Source of the DNA: Pseudomonadota bacterium
GTDB taxonomy: Bacteria > Pseudomonadota > Alphaproteobacteria > Sphingomonadales > Sphingomonadaceae
Length of the DNA stretch: 35,822 nucleotides
Direction: 5' to 3'
Assembly (NCBI GenBank): GCA_023433305.1
Contig: JAEZCZ010000004.1
Coordinates: forward strand, 1-35,822
Part shown: positions 15,570 to 23,613 of the stretch, in pieces
Position numbering within the stretch: position 1 is the stretch's first letter
How the letters are laid out: each line of letters starts with the position of its first letter
Made by a program: the position numbers and the translations under genes
The notes under the pieces: generated by a model
What the model was told of the DNA's origin: nothing
Databases searched by the model: none
What the model saw: the letters and a program-made list of their open reading frames with translations, nothing else

Positions 15570-16988
15570 CTAGGCCGCGCTCTCGATGCCGAGATCTCCG
15601 AGCTTGCGGTAGAGGGTCGAGCGGCCAATGCCGAGACGGCGCGCCACTTCGGTCATGCGCCCCCGATAGTGCCCGATCGCCAACCTGATCACGTCCGCCT
15701 CGATCTCTTCGAGCGGCCGCAGATTGCCGTCCGCGGTATAGAGCTCCACGCCGATCCCGTCCTGAGCCGGCAGAGAAGCCATCTCAAGTTCGCCAAGCAT
15801 CTGGCTGAGTTGCGGGAAATCCTCGTCGGTCAGCGCGTCGCCGTCGCAGAACACGGCGGCACGGAACAGCACTGCCTGGAGCTGGCGCACGTTGCCGGGC
15901 CAGTCGAACGCGCTGAGCAATTGCAGCGCCCCGTCGGTGATGCCGAGCGGCCTCAGGCCGGGCTGCTCGCCGATGCGAGCCAAGAAATGGCGGGTGAGCG
16001 CAGGGATGTCACCCGCCCGCTCGCGCAGCGGCGGGAGCACGATCGTCGTACCTCCGAGCAACTCGAGCAATTCCGAACGGAAATGGCCCGTCACAACCAG
16101 GTCCGCGAGCGGAAGGTTGCTGGCCGAGATCACGCGGACGTCGACCTTGAAGCTGTGCTTGGCGCCGATCGGCCGGACCGAGCGATTGGCGAGCGCTTCG
16201 GCGAGGCGATCCTGAAGCTCTGGCGAGAGCCTGTCGACCTCGTCGAGCACCAACGTGCCGCCGTCGCAATGTTGCAGCGCTCCGACCTGGCGGTCGAACG
16301 CGCCAGCGAAGGCGCCCTTCTCGTGGCCGAACAGCACCGATTCGAGGCTGCTCGCCGGGACACCGCCGACATTGATCATGCGGTGAGCGGTCCGCACGCG
16401 CGGGCTCGCGGCATGGATCGCGCGCACGAGCATTTCCTTGCCGGTACCGCTCTCACCCTCGATCAGCACCGATCCGTGTCCGCGGGCCGTCTTGGCGGCG
16501 CGGGCCAAAGCGGCGCGGAACGGCGGGGCTGTTCCGACCATTGCGTCGAAATCGAGCACCGCGTCGACCTTCTCGGTTAGCGGGGTCAGCTCGTCCTGCG
16601 GCGCTTCCCGGGTCGTGGTGTTGCGCAGCGCCTGCATCAGGCGGTCGGGTGCCACGGGCTTGACCAGGTAATCCGTCGCCCCCGCGCGCATCGCTTCCAC
16701 GGCCAGCAGCGGCGAGGTGCTGGTCGTCAGCATCAGGATGGGCAGGGCGGGGCGGCGGCTTCGCAGCTCGCGGATCAGCTCGCAGGCCTGGTCGCCGGGC
16801 ACCCACTGGTCGAGGATGATCGCCGAAAGCTGCATGCCCTGGCGCGTGCCGAGCGTGGCGATCGCGGTTTCCGAATCCTTGACAACGACCGTCCGCCAGC
16901 CCTCGCGCGCGGCAAGCGCGTTGATCAACCGGCATTGCGCCGGCTCATCGTCGATCAACATCAAAAGGCGCTGTTCGGCCTCGGCCAT
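15570..16988 (-). CDS. NtrC-type response regulator with altered sigma-54 contact loop
   Basis: 472 residues in three parts. Receiver (1-120): acidic pair Asp13/Asp14, phospho-acceptor Asp60 (IILDQW), Thr88/89, Lys110. AAA+ domain: Walker A GESGTGKE (178-185), Walker B LVLDE (246-250), LPPLRERAGDI. Fis-type helix-turn-helix at the C terminus (MTEVARRLGIGRSTLYRKL). The loop that contacts sigma-54, normally GAFTGA, reads GAFAGA (225-230, bases 16299-16316), and the usual RxDLYYRL arginine-finger segment reads RSELLELL. So it may not activate sigma-54 normally; it could act on sigma-70 or repress. No histidine kinase gene is adjacent. Divergent from the oxidase/transhydrogenase operon with a 146-base shared upstream region. 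Confidence 0.9.
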   Translation of the reverse strand: MAEAEQRLLMLIDDEPAQCRLINALAAREGWRTVVVKDSETAIATLGTRQGMQLSAIILDQWVPGDQACELIRELRSRRPALPILMLTTSTSPLLAVEAMRAGATDYLVKPVAPDRLMQALRNTTTREAPQDELTPLTEKVDAVLDFDAMVGTAPPFRAALARAAKTARGHGSVLIEGESGTGKEMLVRAIHAASPRVRTAHRMINVGGVPASSLESVLFGHEKGAFAGAFDRQVGALQHCDGGTLVLDEVDRLSPELQDRLAEALANRSVRPIGAKHSFKVDVRVISASNLPLADLVVTGHFRSELLELLGGTTIVLPPLRERAGDIPALTRHFLARIGEQPGLRPLGITDGALQLLSAFDWPGNVRQLQAVLFRAAVFCDGDALTDEDFPQLSQMLGELEMASLPAQDGIGVELYTADGNLRPLEEIEADVIRLAIGHYRGRMTEVARRLGIGRSTLYRKLGDLGIESAA

Positions 16989-17134
16989 TCAATCCCTACC
17001 CTGCGAGCCCGTCGATGGGCTGGCGATAGCGCGGCCGGGTAAAGAGGCGATTAAGCAGGGGTGGGGCTTGAGCGCATCGTCGCGCCCGGATAGAGCCCTT
17101 GCAACGATTGTCAGGGAACTGGAGAGCTATTCCG
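16989..17134. promoter_or_regulatory. Divergent promoter region between the NtrC-type regulator and the pnt operon
   Basis: 146 bases between two divergent start codons, which must carry promoters both ways. On the plus strand a weak candidate is TTGAGC (about 17069) with GATAGA 15 bases later. No sigma-54 -24/-12 element and no strong operator stand out. Confidence 0.35.
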
Positions 17135-17257
17135 ATGGATTCCGCGCACGAGATGAAGGCTCATGAGAAGACGTACGGCGGCTTCATCGCGCTGTTGAAG
17201 TGGACCGTGCCGATCACAGCGATCGTCACGTTCATCGTCGTCCTGCTGATCGCCTGA
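17135..17257 (+). CDS. aa3-type cytochrome c oxidase subunit IV-like small membrane protein
   Basis: A 40-residue protein. It starts MDSAHEMKAHEKTYGGFIAL, followed by LKWTVP and one hydrophobic helix ending VVLLIA. The HEKTYxGFIxLxKW pattern followed by a single membrane helix is the signature of the bacterial aa3 oxidase subunit IV family (PF07835), a small peptide bound to the oxidase. A good Shine-Dalgarno (GGAGAG, 8 bases before ATG) supports translation. It lies 16 bases before pntAA and is probably the first gene of that operon. No other oxidase subunit gene is in the window. Confidence 0.85.
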   Translation: MDSAHEMKAHEKTYGGFIALLKWTVPITAIVTFIVVLLIA

Positions 17258-17273
17258 CCGGGTCGTCGGGGGG

Positions 17274-18395
17274 ATGCGGATCGCGGTCTTGCAGGAACGG
17301 GCCGCGGGCGAAAGTCGCGTCGCAGCGACGCCCGAAACCGTTCGTAAATTCATAGCCTTAGGCGCCAGTGTTGCCGTCGAGAGCGGCGCCGGTGAAGGGG
17401 CGAGCATTACCGACGCGGCCTACGAGGAGGCCGGTGCCGAACTGGGTCAGGCGCAAGACGCCCTCAAGGGGGCCGACATTGTCCTGGCGGTTCGCGCGCC
17501 AGCGGCGAAGGCCCTTGCGGGCGCCAACCCCGGCGCGTGGGTCGCTGCCATCTTCGATCCCTTCAACGACCGCCAATGCGTGGCCGACTACGCTGCCGCG
17601 GGCTTCGAAGCCCTGGCGATGGAGTTCATGCCGCGGATCACCCGCGCGCAGTCGATGGACGTGCTGTCCAGCCAGTCCAACCTCGCCGGATACAAGGCCG
17701 TTTTGGCGGCTGCGAACGAATACGGTCGCGTCTTTCCGATGATGATGACGGCCGCGGGTACTGTCTCCGCGGCCAAGGTCTTCGTCATGGGCGTCGGCGT
17801 TGCGGGACTGCAGGCGATTGCCACCGCGCGGCGGCTCGGAGCGCAGGTGAGCGCTACGGACGTGCGGAGCGCAACGAAGGAACAGATCCAGTCGCTCGGT
17901 GCGAAGCCGATTTTCGTGGAGAGCGTCGCCGGGATCGAGGGCGAAGGCGCTGGCGGATACGCCACCGAGATGAGCGAAGAATACCAGAAAGCCCAGGCTG
18001 ACCTGGTGTCGAGCCATATCTCGAAGCAGGACATCGTGGTCACGACCGCTCTCATACCAGGCAGAGCGGCGCCTAGGCTTATCACAGACGCGCAGATCGC
18101 GACCATGAAGCCGGGCAGCGTGATCTACGATCTTGCCGTGGCGCAAGGTGGCAACGTCGAGGGCAGTGTCGCCGACCAGGTCGTCGAGCGCCACGGGGTC
18201 AAGATCATGGGCTATTCGAACACCGCGGGGCTGCTCGCCGCCGATGCCTCGGCCCTCTACGCGCGCAACCTCTACAATTTCCTGTCCGCCTTCTGGGACA
18301 AGGAGCAGGGCAAGCCCATGCTCGACGAGGAAATCGGCAGCGCGGTGCGCCTGACGCAGGGCGGGCAAATCGTGAACGAGAGGCTGAAGGGGTAA
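17274..18395 (+). CDS. pntAA: NAD(P) transhydrogenase subunit alpha part 1
   Basis: The NAD(H)-binding dI component of proton-translocating transhydrogenase, which makes NADPH from NADH using the proton gradient. 373 residues, soluble. It opens MRIAVLQERAAGESRVAATPE and has the conserved RITRAQSMDVLSSQSNLAGYKAV, a Rossmann glycine motif MGVGVAGLQAIATARRLGA (172-190), TALIPGRAAPRLIT and VIYDLAVAQGGN. The alpha chain is split here, as in Rhodospirillum rubrum, with the membrane part encoded by the next gene 3 bases away. A G-rich ribosome site abuts ATG 17274. Confidence 0.95.
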   Translation: MRIAVLQERAAGESRVAATPETVRKFIALGASVAVESGAGEGASITDAAYEEAGAELGQAQDALKGADIVLAVRAPAAKALAGANPGAWVAAIFDPFNDRQCVADYAAAGFEALAMEFMPRITRAQSMDVLSSQSNLAGYKAVLAAANEYGRVFPMMMTAAGTVSAAKVFVMGVGVAGLQAIATARRLGAQVSATDVRSATKEQIQSLGAKPIFVESVAGIEGEGAGGYATEMSEEYQKAQADLVSSHISKQDIVVTTALIPGRAAPRLITDAQIATMKPGSVIYDLAVAQGGNVEGSVADQVVERHGVKIMGYSNTAGLLAADASALYARNLYNFLSAFWDKEQGKPMLDEEIGSAVRLTQGGQIVNERLKG

Positions 18396-18398
18396 GCC

Positions 18399-18680
18399 AT
18401 GGACTTCATCACCATCCTCTCGATCTTCGTGCTGGCGTGCTTCGTCGGCTACTACGTCGTCTGGTCGGTCACGCCGGCGCTCCATACGCCGCTGATGGCG
18501 GTGACCAATGCGATCAGCTCCGTCATCATTGTCGGCGCGCTGATCGCCGCCGCGGCGGCCGAGAGCCCCGCCGCGAAGTGGCTCGGCCTCATCGGCGTCG
18601 TGCTGGCGAGCGTGAATATCTTCGGCGGCTTCGCGGTCACCGCGCGGATGCTGGCGATGTACAAGAAGAAGGAGCGCTGA
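18399..18680 (+). CDS. pntAB: NAD(P) transhydrogenase subunit alpha part 2
   Basis: 93-residue membrane part (dII) of the split alpha subunit with about three transmembrane helices: ITILSIFVLACFVGYYVVW, the VIIVGALIAAAAA helix and WLGLIGVVLASVNIFGGFAV, ending in the positive tail MYKKKER. Conserved TPALHTPLMAVTNAIS lies between helices one and two, a family hallmark close to the proton channel. Strong AAGGGG site before ATG 18399. One base separates its stop from the pntB start. Confidence 0.94.
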   Translation: MDFITILSIFVLACFVGYYVVWSVTPALHTPLMAVTNAISSVIIVGALIAAAAAESPAAKWLGLIGVVLASVNIFGGFAVTARMLAMYKKKER

Positions 18681-18681
18681 G

Positions 18682-20154
18682 TTGGCGATCCTTCCTCCCG
18701 ACACCGCGACGGACCTCAGCATAGTCGCGGACGCGGCACACGCGGTGAACCCGTGGGTGGCTCTGGCCTACCTCGTCGCGGGCGTGTGCTTCATCCTCGC
18801 GCTGCGCGGGCTGTCGTCGCCCTCGACCAGCCAGCGGGGCAACCGCTTCGGCATGGTCGGCATGCTGATCGCGGTGGTGACGACGCTGGTTACGCATGAC
18901 ATCGCCAGCTTGCCTGAGATCGCCGCGGCGGTGGTGATCGGTGGCGGAATCGGCTTCGTCATCGCCCGCCGCATCGCAATGACCGCGATGCCGCAGCTCG
19001 TGGCCGCGTTTCACTCGCTGGTCGGCCTCGCCGCGGTACTCGTGGCCGCGGCGGCGTTCTTCAACCCGGATGCGTTCGGCATTCTCGGCCTCGACGGCAA
19101 TATCCTTGCGGTCAGCCGGGTCGAGATGGCGCTGGGTGCGGCGATCGGGGCGATCACCTTCTCCGGCTCGGTGATTGCGTTCGCCAAGCTCAACGGCAAC
19201 ATGTCGGGCGCGCCGATCCTGCTGCCCGCCCGGCACGTGATCAATCTCGGCACGCTGGCCGCGATCATCATTCTGACCGCCTTTTATGCCCTTTCCGGCA
19301 ACGCCGGACCGGGCGAGGGGATGACCTTCTGGATCATCGTCGCGCTGGCCTTCGCGATCGGCTTCCTGCTGATCATCCCGATCGGCGGGGCGGACATGCC
19401 GGTCGTGGTCTCGATGCTCAACTCGTACTCGGGCTGGGCCGCGGCGGCGATGGGGTTCACGCTGCACAACACCGCGATGATCATCACCGGTGCGCTTGTC
19501 GGCAGCTCGGGCGCGATCCTCAGCTACATCATGTGCCGGGCGATGAATCGCAGCTTCATCTCGGTCATCGCCGGCGGCTTCGGCGCCGAGGCCAGCGCGG
19601 GTGACGCGGCCAGGGTCGACCGCCCGTGGAAGCGCGGCAGTGCCGAGGACGCGGCGTTCATGCTCAAGCAGGCCGAGAACGTCATCATCATTCCCGGCTA
19701 CGGCATGGCGGTGGCCCAGGCGCAGCACGCGCTGCGTGAGATGGCGGACCTGCTCAAGGAGGAAGGCGTCAACGTCAAATACGCCATCCACCCCGTGGCG
19801 GGCCGCATGCCCGGCCATATGAACGTGCTGCTGGCCGAAGCCCAGGTGCCCTACGACGAGGTGTTCGAGCTCGAGGACATCAACTCCGAGTTCGCCCAGG
19901 CCGACGTGGCGTTCATCATCGGCGCCAACGACGTGGTCAACCCGGCGGCCAAGACCGACAAGTCCAGCCCGATCTACGGAATGCCGGTGTTCGACGTCGA
20001 CAAGGCCAAGACCGTCATGTTCATCAAGCGCTCGATGGGCGGTGTCGGCTATGCCGGCGTCGACAACGACGTGTTCTACATGGACCAGACCATGATGCTG
20101 CTGGCCGACGCCAAGAAGATGGTCGAGGAAATCAACAAGTCGCTGGCTCACTGA
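18682..20154 (+). CDS. pntB: NAD(P) transhydrogenase subunit beta
   Basis: 490 residues: an N-terminal membrane domain (about 1-270, eight or nine helices; conserved AFHSLVGLAAVLVA, GSVIAFAKLNGNMSG and SYSGWAAAAMGF) and a C-terminal NADP(H)-binding dIII domain (about 300-490; IIPGYGMAVAQAQHAL, HPVAGRMPGHMNVLLAEA, VAFIIGANDVVNPAAK, SMGGVGYAGVDN). It completes the proton-pumping transhydrogenase with pntAA and pntAB. The start codon is TTG at 18682, supported by AAGGAG about 9 bases upstream within the end of pntAB. Confidence 0.95.
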   Translation: MAILPPDTATDLSIVADAAHAVNPWVALAYLVAGVCFILALRGLSSPSTSQRGNRFGMVGMLIAVVTTLVTHDIASLPEIAAAVVIGGGIGFVIARRIAMTAMPQLVAAFHSLVGLAAVLVAAAAFFNPDAFGILGLDGNILAVSRVEMALGAAIGAITFSGSVIAFAKLNGNMSGAPILLPARHVINLGTLAAIIILTAFYALSGNAGPGEGMTFWIIVALAFAIGFLLIIPIGGADMPVVVSMLNSYSGWAAAAMGFTLHNTAMIITGALVGSSGAILSYIMCRAMNRSFISVIAGGFGAEASAGDAARVDRPWKRGSAEDAAFMLKQAENVIIIPGYGMAVAQAQHALREMADLLKEEGVNVKYAIHPVAGRMPGHMNVLLAEAQVPYDEVFELEDINSEFAQADVAFIIGANDVVNPAAKTDKSSPIYGMPVFDVDKAKTVMFIKRSMGGVGYAGVDNDVFYMDQTMMLLADAKKMVEEINKSLAH

Positions 20155-20179
20155 GCCGGAGGAACGAGGGAACGAGCGT

Positions 20180-20875
20180 TTGCGTAAGCTGGGCCTGATC
20201 GGCGGGATGAGCTGGCTCTCGACCCGAACGTACTACGAATTCATCAACCGCATGGTGCAACAGCGCACCGACATCCGGTCGAGCGCGCCGCTGCTGATCG
20301 AGAGCCTCGACTTCTCGCTCGTCTACCGGCTGCAAAGCGAACAGGATTGGCAGCGTGCGGCCGGGACCCTCGCCGAATCCGCCCGGCGGCTGGAGCAGGC
20401 GGGGGCAGGCGCGCTCATAATCGGAGCCAACTCGATGCACCGCGTATACGATGTCGTCACCGCCGCGGTGCAGGTGCCGGTCCTCCACATCGCCGAATGC
20501 GTCGGCGAGCGGATGGCGGCGGACAAGGTCGAGACCGCCGCGCTGCTCGGCACGAGTAACGTGATGACCGAGAGCTTCTATCGCCGCCGCCTCGTGGCGC
20601 ACGGCATCGACCTTCTGCCGCCCGAGCCCGAAGACGTCGAGACGCTCGACAAGATCATCTACGACCAGCTCATGGTGGGCAAGGTCACCCGCGACGCCGA
20701 GCGAGAGCTCAAGACGATGATCACCGTGAAGGAGAAGGACGGAGCCGAAGCCATCGTGCTCGCCTGCACCGAGCTCGACATGATCGTCGACGTCGATGCC
20801 AACGTGCTGCCGATCTACGACAGCACCCGCATCCATGCCGAGAAGGCGGCCGAGTGGATACTCGGCACGGATTGA
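20180..20875 (+). CDS. Aspartate/glutamate racemase family protein (YgeA-like)
   Basis: 231 residues of the cofactor-independent Asp/Glu racemase family, which shuttles a proton between two facing residues. Family marks: LGLIGGMSWLSTRTYYEFIN at the start, VLHIAECVGERM, VETAALLGTSNVMTESFY and VLACTEL near the end. The second catalytic residue is Cys196. The first position, Cys in most racemases and Thr in E. coli YgeA, is Ser85 (ANSMH). The start is TTG at 20180 with GAGGGAAC upstream. It follows pntB by 25 bases and is probably the last gene of that operon; substrate could be aspartate, glutamate or another amino acid. Confidence 0.88.
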   Translation: MRKLGLIGGMSWLSTRTYYEFINRMVQQRTDIRSSAPLLIESLDFSLVYRLQSEQDWQRAAGTLAESARRLEQAGAGALIIGANSMHRVYDVVTAAVQVPVLHIAECVGERMAADKVETAALLGTSNVMTESFYRRRLVAHGIDLLPPEPEDVETLDKIIYDQLMVGKVTRDAERELKTMITVKEKDGAEAIVLACTELDMIVDVDANVLPIYDSTRIHAEKAAEWILGTD

Positions 20876-20934
20876 CGCGCGTTCCGCTTCCGTTCACGTT
20901 GTAAAGCTGGCCCGCGCGCCGTAGCGCACGGCCC

Positions 20935-22095
20935 ATGTCCCGCGCGCCCTACGCCGCCGATCCCGCCGCTTCGCGCGGACGCGAGTTCGTCCAGGCACAC
21001 GAGGGAAGCCGCGGACCGCGTAGCGCATTCCAGCGCGACCGCGACCGGATCATCCACTCAATCGCGTTCCGTCGCCTTGCCGGCAAGACGCAGGTTTTCA
21101 TCGCGCCCGACGGCGACCATTTTCGCGTCCGGCTGACGCATAGCCTGGAAGTGGCGCAGATCGGACGCGTGCTGGCTCGCGCGCTCTCCCTCGACGAGGA
21201 CCTCACCGAGGCCCTGTGCCTCGCGCACGACATCGGCCATCCGCCCTTCGGCCACGCCGGGGAGAAAGCGCTCGATGCCGCGCTCACTACCCGGGGCGGC
21301 TTTGCGCACAACGAACACACCTTGCGCGTGGTCATGCGGCTCGACAGTCCTTACGTCGACGTGCCCGGGCTGAACCTGAGCTGGGAGCTGCTGGAAGGAC
21401 TGGCAAAGCACAACGGCCCGGTGGTCGAGCCGGGCTGGGCGCTTGCGGAGCTGAATGCCGCCTATCCGCTCGACCTTTCGGGCCGCGCGTCGCTCGAGGC
21501 GCAAGTCGCGTCGCTTGCGGACGACATCGCCTACGACAACCACGACATCGACGATGGGCTGCGCTCGGGCTTCCTCGTGCTCGACGAACTCCTCGAGCTG
21601 GATTTCGTCGCCGCCAATTTCCGGGCCGTCGAGCGCCGCTTTCCCGGCCACGACCGCGCGACGCTGGTGCGAGAGCTGGTGCGCGACCAGATCGGCCTGA
21701 TGGTGAACGACGTGCTGGCGACGACGCGCGCCAACCTGGCCGGCATCGGCACGATCGACGATGTGCGCATGTCCGACCGGCCTCTCGCCGCGTTCTCGCC
21801 GGAGATGGCTGGGCATGAGCGAGCGTTGAAGTCGTTCCTGTACAAGCGGCTCTATTACCACGACGAGCAGCGCGGAACGGCCGAACGCGCGCGGGAAGTC
21901 ATCGCGCGTCTGTTCGCGGCGTACGATCAGAAACCCGATCTCCTGCCGTCCGACTGGACGAAGGGCCTGCCGGAGCGCGAGCCGGAGCGCAGCCGGCACA
22001 TCGCCGATTTCATCGCGGGGATGACCGATCGTTACGCGATGGAGCGCTATCGCCAGATCTACGGCAAGACACCCGCCGGACTGTCGAATGTCTGA
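20935..22095 (+). CDS. dgt: Deoxyguanosinetriphosphate triphosphohydrolase-like protein
   Basis: 386-residue HD-domain dNTPase of the type 2 Dgt group, which hydrolyses dNTPs to nucleoside and triphosphate. The HD metal site is visible: His69 in RLTHSLEVAQ, His98-Asp99 in LAHDIGHPPFGHAGE, and a later Asp in VASLADDIAYDNHDIDDG. N-terminal RSAFQRDRDRIIHSIAFRRLAGKTQVF is diagnostic of the group. ATG 20935 lies 59 bases after the racemase gene, without a clear Shine-Dalgarno. The end overlaps the next gene by 8 bases, so the three genes from here to DUF938 form a unit. Confidence 0.93.
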   Translation: MSRAPYAADPAASRGREFVQAHEGSRGPRSAFQRDRDRIIHSIAFRRLAGKTQVFIAPDGDHFRVRLTHSLEVAQIGRVLARALSLDEDLTEALCLAHDIGHPPFGHAGEKALDAALTTRGGFAHNEHTLRVVMRLDSPYVDVPGLNLSWELLEGLAKHNGPVVEPGWALAELNAAYPLDLSGRASLEAQVASLADDIAYDNHDIDDGLRSGFLVLDELLELDFVAANFRAVERRFPGHDRATLVRELVRDQIGLMVNDVLATTRANLAGIGTIDDVRMSDRPLAAFSPEMAGHERALKSFLYKRLYYHDEQRGTAERAREVIARLFAAYDQKPDLLPSDWTKGLPEREPERSRHIADFIAGMTDRYAMERYRQIYGKTPAGLSNV

Positions 22096-22774
22096 GCCGC
22101 GGCGTGTTCTGCTGGCTGGCGCGACGGGACTTGTCGGATCGCGCGTGATGGAACTGGCCATCGACAATCCCTGGCTTCGCCTGGTCGCGCTGAGCCGCCG
22201 CGAGGCACCGATGCCGCGCGGGGTGCGGATGGAAATGCTGGTAGCCGATACGTCTGGATGGCCCGAGGCAGTCGCGGCGATCGCGCCCCAGGCCGTGATC
22301 TGCGCGCTCGGCACGACGCGGAAGAAGTCCACGGACGAGGACGCTTTTCGGGCCGTCGATCACGACCTCGTGTTAACCTTGGCGAAGGCGGCGCGCGAGG
22401 CGGATGTGTCCAACTTTGTCCTCGTTTCGTCGGCGGGCGCGAACGCACACGGCAAGTCGTTCTATTTGCGCGTGAAGGGCGAGGTCGAAGCAGCGGTGAC
22501 CAAGCTGCGTTTCCGACGCCTCGACATCCTCAGGCCCGGTCTGTTGCGCGGATCGCGAAATGCCGATCGCCGGCCTGCGGAACGGCTGGGAATCATCGCG
22601 AGCCCGCTGACCGATCTCCTCCTGCATGGCGACAGCCGGAAGTATCGCTCGATCGAGGCCCGCATCGTGGCGGCGGCGGCAGTCCAGTGCGCGCGCGAGA
22701 AGCCGCAAGGCCGCTGGATCCACGACAACGATGCGATCCTGCGCGCGGCGCGAAGGCTCGAGGGCAAGGGGTGA
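22088..22774 (+). CDS. NAD(P)-binding oxidoreductase, atypical SDR (NmrA/HTATIP2-like)
   Basis: 228 residues with an N-terminal Rossmann motif RRVLLAGATGLVGSRVME (GATGxxG), then VICALGTTRKKSTDEDAFRAVDHD and FVLVSSAGANAHGKSFYLRVKGEVE. The last stretch puts the Ser and the Y-x-x-x-K at the active-site positions of atypical SDRs. Closest in pattern to the HTATIP2/YwnB-like group. Function unknown; often redox sensing or ubiquinone-related. It starts inside the end of dgt (8-base overlap) and ends overlapping the next start (GTGA), so it is probably translationally coupled both ways. Confidence 0.85.
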   Translation: MSEPRRVLLAGATGLVGSRVMELAIDNPWLRLVALSRREAPMPRGVRMEMLVADTSGWPEAVAAIAPQAVICALGTTRKKSTDEDAFRAVDHDLVLTLAKAAREADVSNFVLVSSAGANAHGKSFYLRVKGEVEAAVTKLRFRRLDILRPGLLRGSRNADRRPAERLGIIASPLTDLLLHGDSRKYRSIEARIVAAAAVQCAREKPQGRWIHDNDAILRAARRLEGKG

Positions 22775-23364
22775 AGCGCCACGCGCCCGCGGCCGACCGA
22801 AACCGCGAGCCAATCGCGGCGGTCCTGACGGAGGAGTTGCCGCCGACCGGGCTCGTGCTGGAAGTCGCGAGTGGCTCGGGCGAGCACGCGGTCCATTTCG
22901 CGCGTACTTTTCCGCGGTTGCAGTGGCAGCCGAGCGATCCCGACTCCGACGCGATCGCCTCGATCGCCGCGTGGCGTGAAGAGCAAGGCCTGCCGAATCT
23001 GCTCCCCCCGATGAGCCTCGACGCCGCCGCGGCCGCGTGGCCGTTGTCGCGGGCTGACGCGGTCGTGTGCATAAATATGGTCCACATCAGCCCCATCGCC
23101 GCGACCGAAGGGCTGTTCGCTGGTGCGGCGCAGCTCCTCGCCCCGAACGCGCCGCTGGTGCTGTATGGGCCTTACCTGGAGGCCGGCGTTGAGACTGCCG
23201 AATCCAATCTAGCCTTCGATCAAAGCCTGAGGACGCGCAATCCCGAGTGGGGCCTGCGCACTTTGGAATGGCTCGACGAGGTTGCGACCCGTACCGGCTA
23301 CGAGCGCACCCGAAGAGTGGCGATGCCGGCGAACAACCTGACGTTGGTCTATCGCAAGATCTGA
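22771..23364 (+). CDS. DUF938 SAM-dependent methyltransferase-like protein
   Basis: 197 residues starting with GTG (KRHAPAADRNREPIAAVL), the opening typical of DUF938. SAM-binding motif I is VLEVASGSGEHAVHFA; the conserved LQWQPSDPD, CINMVHISP and GPYLEAG follow. The family is found across proteobacteria and animals and has methyltransferase fold but no settled substrate. The GTG start overlaps the TGA of the upstream gene (GTGA at 22771-22774) with GAGGG upstream, fixing the start. A hairpin follows the stop. Confidence 0.92.
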   Translation: MKRHAPAADRNREPIAAVLTEELPPTGLVLEVASGSGEHAVHFARTFPRLQWQPSDPDSDAIASIAAWREEQGLPNLLPPMSLDAAAAAWPLSRADAVVCINMVHISPIAATEGLFAGAAQLLAPNAPLVLYGPYLEAGVETAESNLAFDQSLRTRNPEWGLRTLEWLDEVATRTGYERTRRVAMPANNLTLVYRKI

Positions 23365-23372
23365 ATGAAAGC

Positions 23373-23396
23373 GCCCGCCGGAACAATCCGGCGGGC
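23373..23396. terminator. Strong hairpin between convergent genes
   Basis: Perfect 9-bp stem GCCCGCCGG (23373-23381) and CCGGCGGGC (23388-23396) with a 6-base loop, just after the DUF938 stop and 31 bases beyond the entericidin-like gene stop. On the minus strand it is followed by GCTTTC, a weak T-tract; on the plus strand by ACCTTG. It probably serves as a shared terminator for both convergent genes. Confidence 0.65.
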
Positions 23397-23427
23397 ACCT
23401 TGCGACCCTCTAAACGGGCTCGTTCTA

Positions 23428-23556
23428 TTAAATAGCGCGATCGCCGGCTTCGCCGACGGATTCGACGTCTTCGCCGAGGCCTTTTACGGTGTTGCAGGCT
23501 GCGGCAGTAAGCGAGAAGGCCGTGATCCCGAGGGCCAGGATGAGCTTGCGAACCAT
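23428..23556 (-). CDS. Entericidin-type small lipoprotein
   Basis: 42 residues: MVRKLILALG, then a hydrophobic stretch ending LTAAAC with the lipobox Cys at 21, then NTVKGLGEDVESVGEAGDRA. This is the typical entericidin A/B layout: lipid-anchored Cys-N-T followed by a short amphipathic G-x-D-V/I segment. In E. coli the pair acts as a membrane-active toxin/antidote; in alphaproteobacteria such genes are common and their role unclear. AAGGA lies 8-9 bases before ATG 23556. Just upstream is a CTCGAC-tgagtg-GTCGAG hairpin (23575-23592) in its leader. No partner entericidin gene is visible nearby. Confidence 0.88.
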   Translation of the reverse strand: MVRKLILALGITAFSLTAAACNTVKGLGEDVESVGEAGDRAI

Positions 23557-23613
23557 TGTCTGAGTCCTTTTTCTCTCGACTGAGTGGTCGAGGCAAAAAC
23601 CGACCGTCCAACC

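Noticed and set aside
18637..20151. A 504-codon open frame on the minus strand, His/Arg/Asp-rich
   Set aside because: Exact antisense of pntB; the His/Asp richness is an effect of the complementary codons.
23575..23592. CTCGAC-tgagtg-GTCGAG hairpin considered as a terminator of the EamA gene
   Set aside because: On the minus strand the T-run lies before, not after, the stem, so it is not an intrinsic terminator; kept only as a note in the entericidin-type gene leader.
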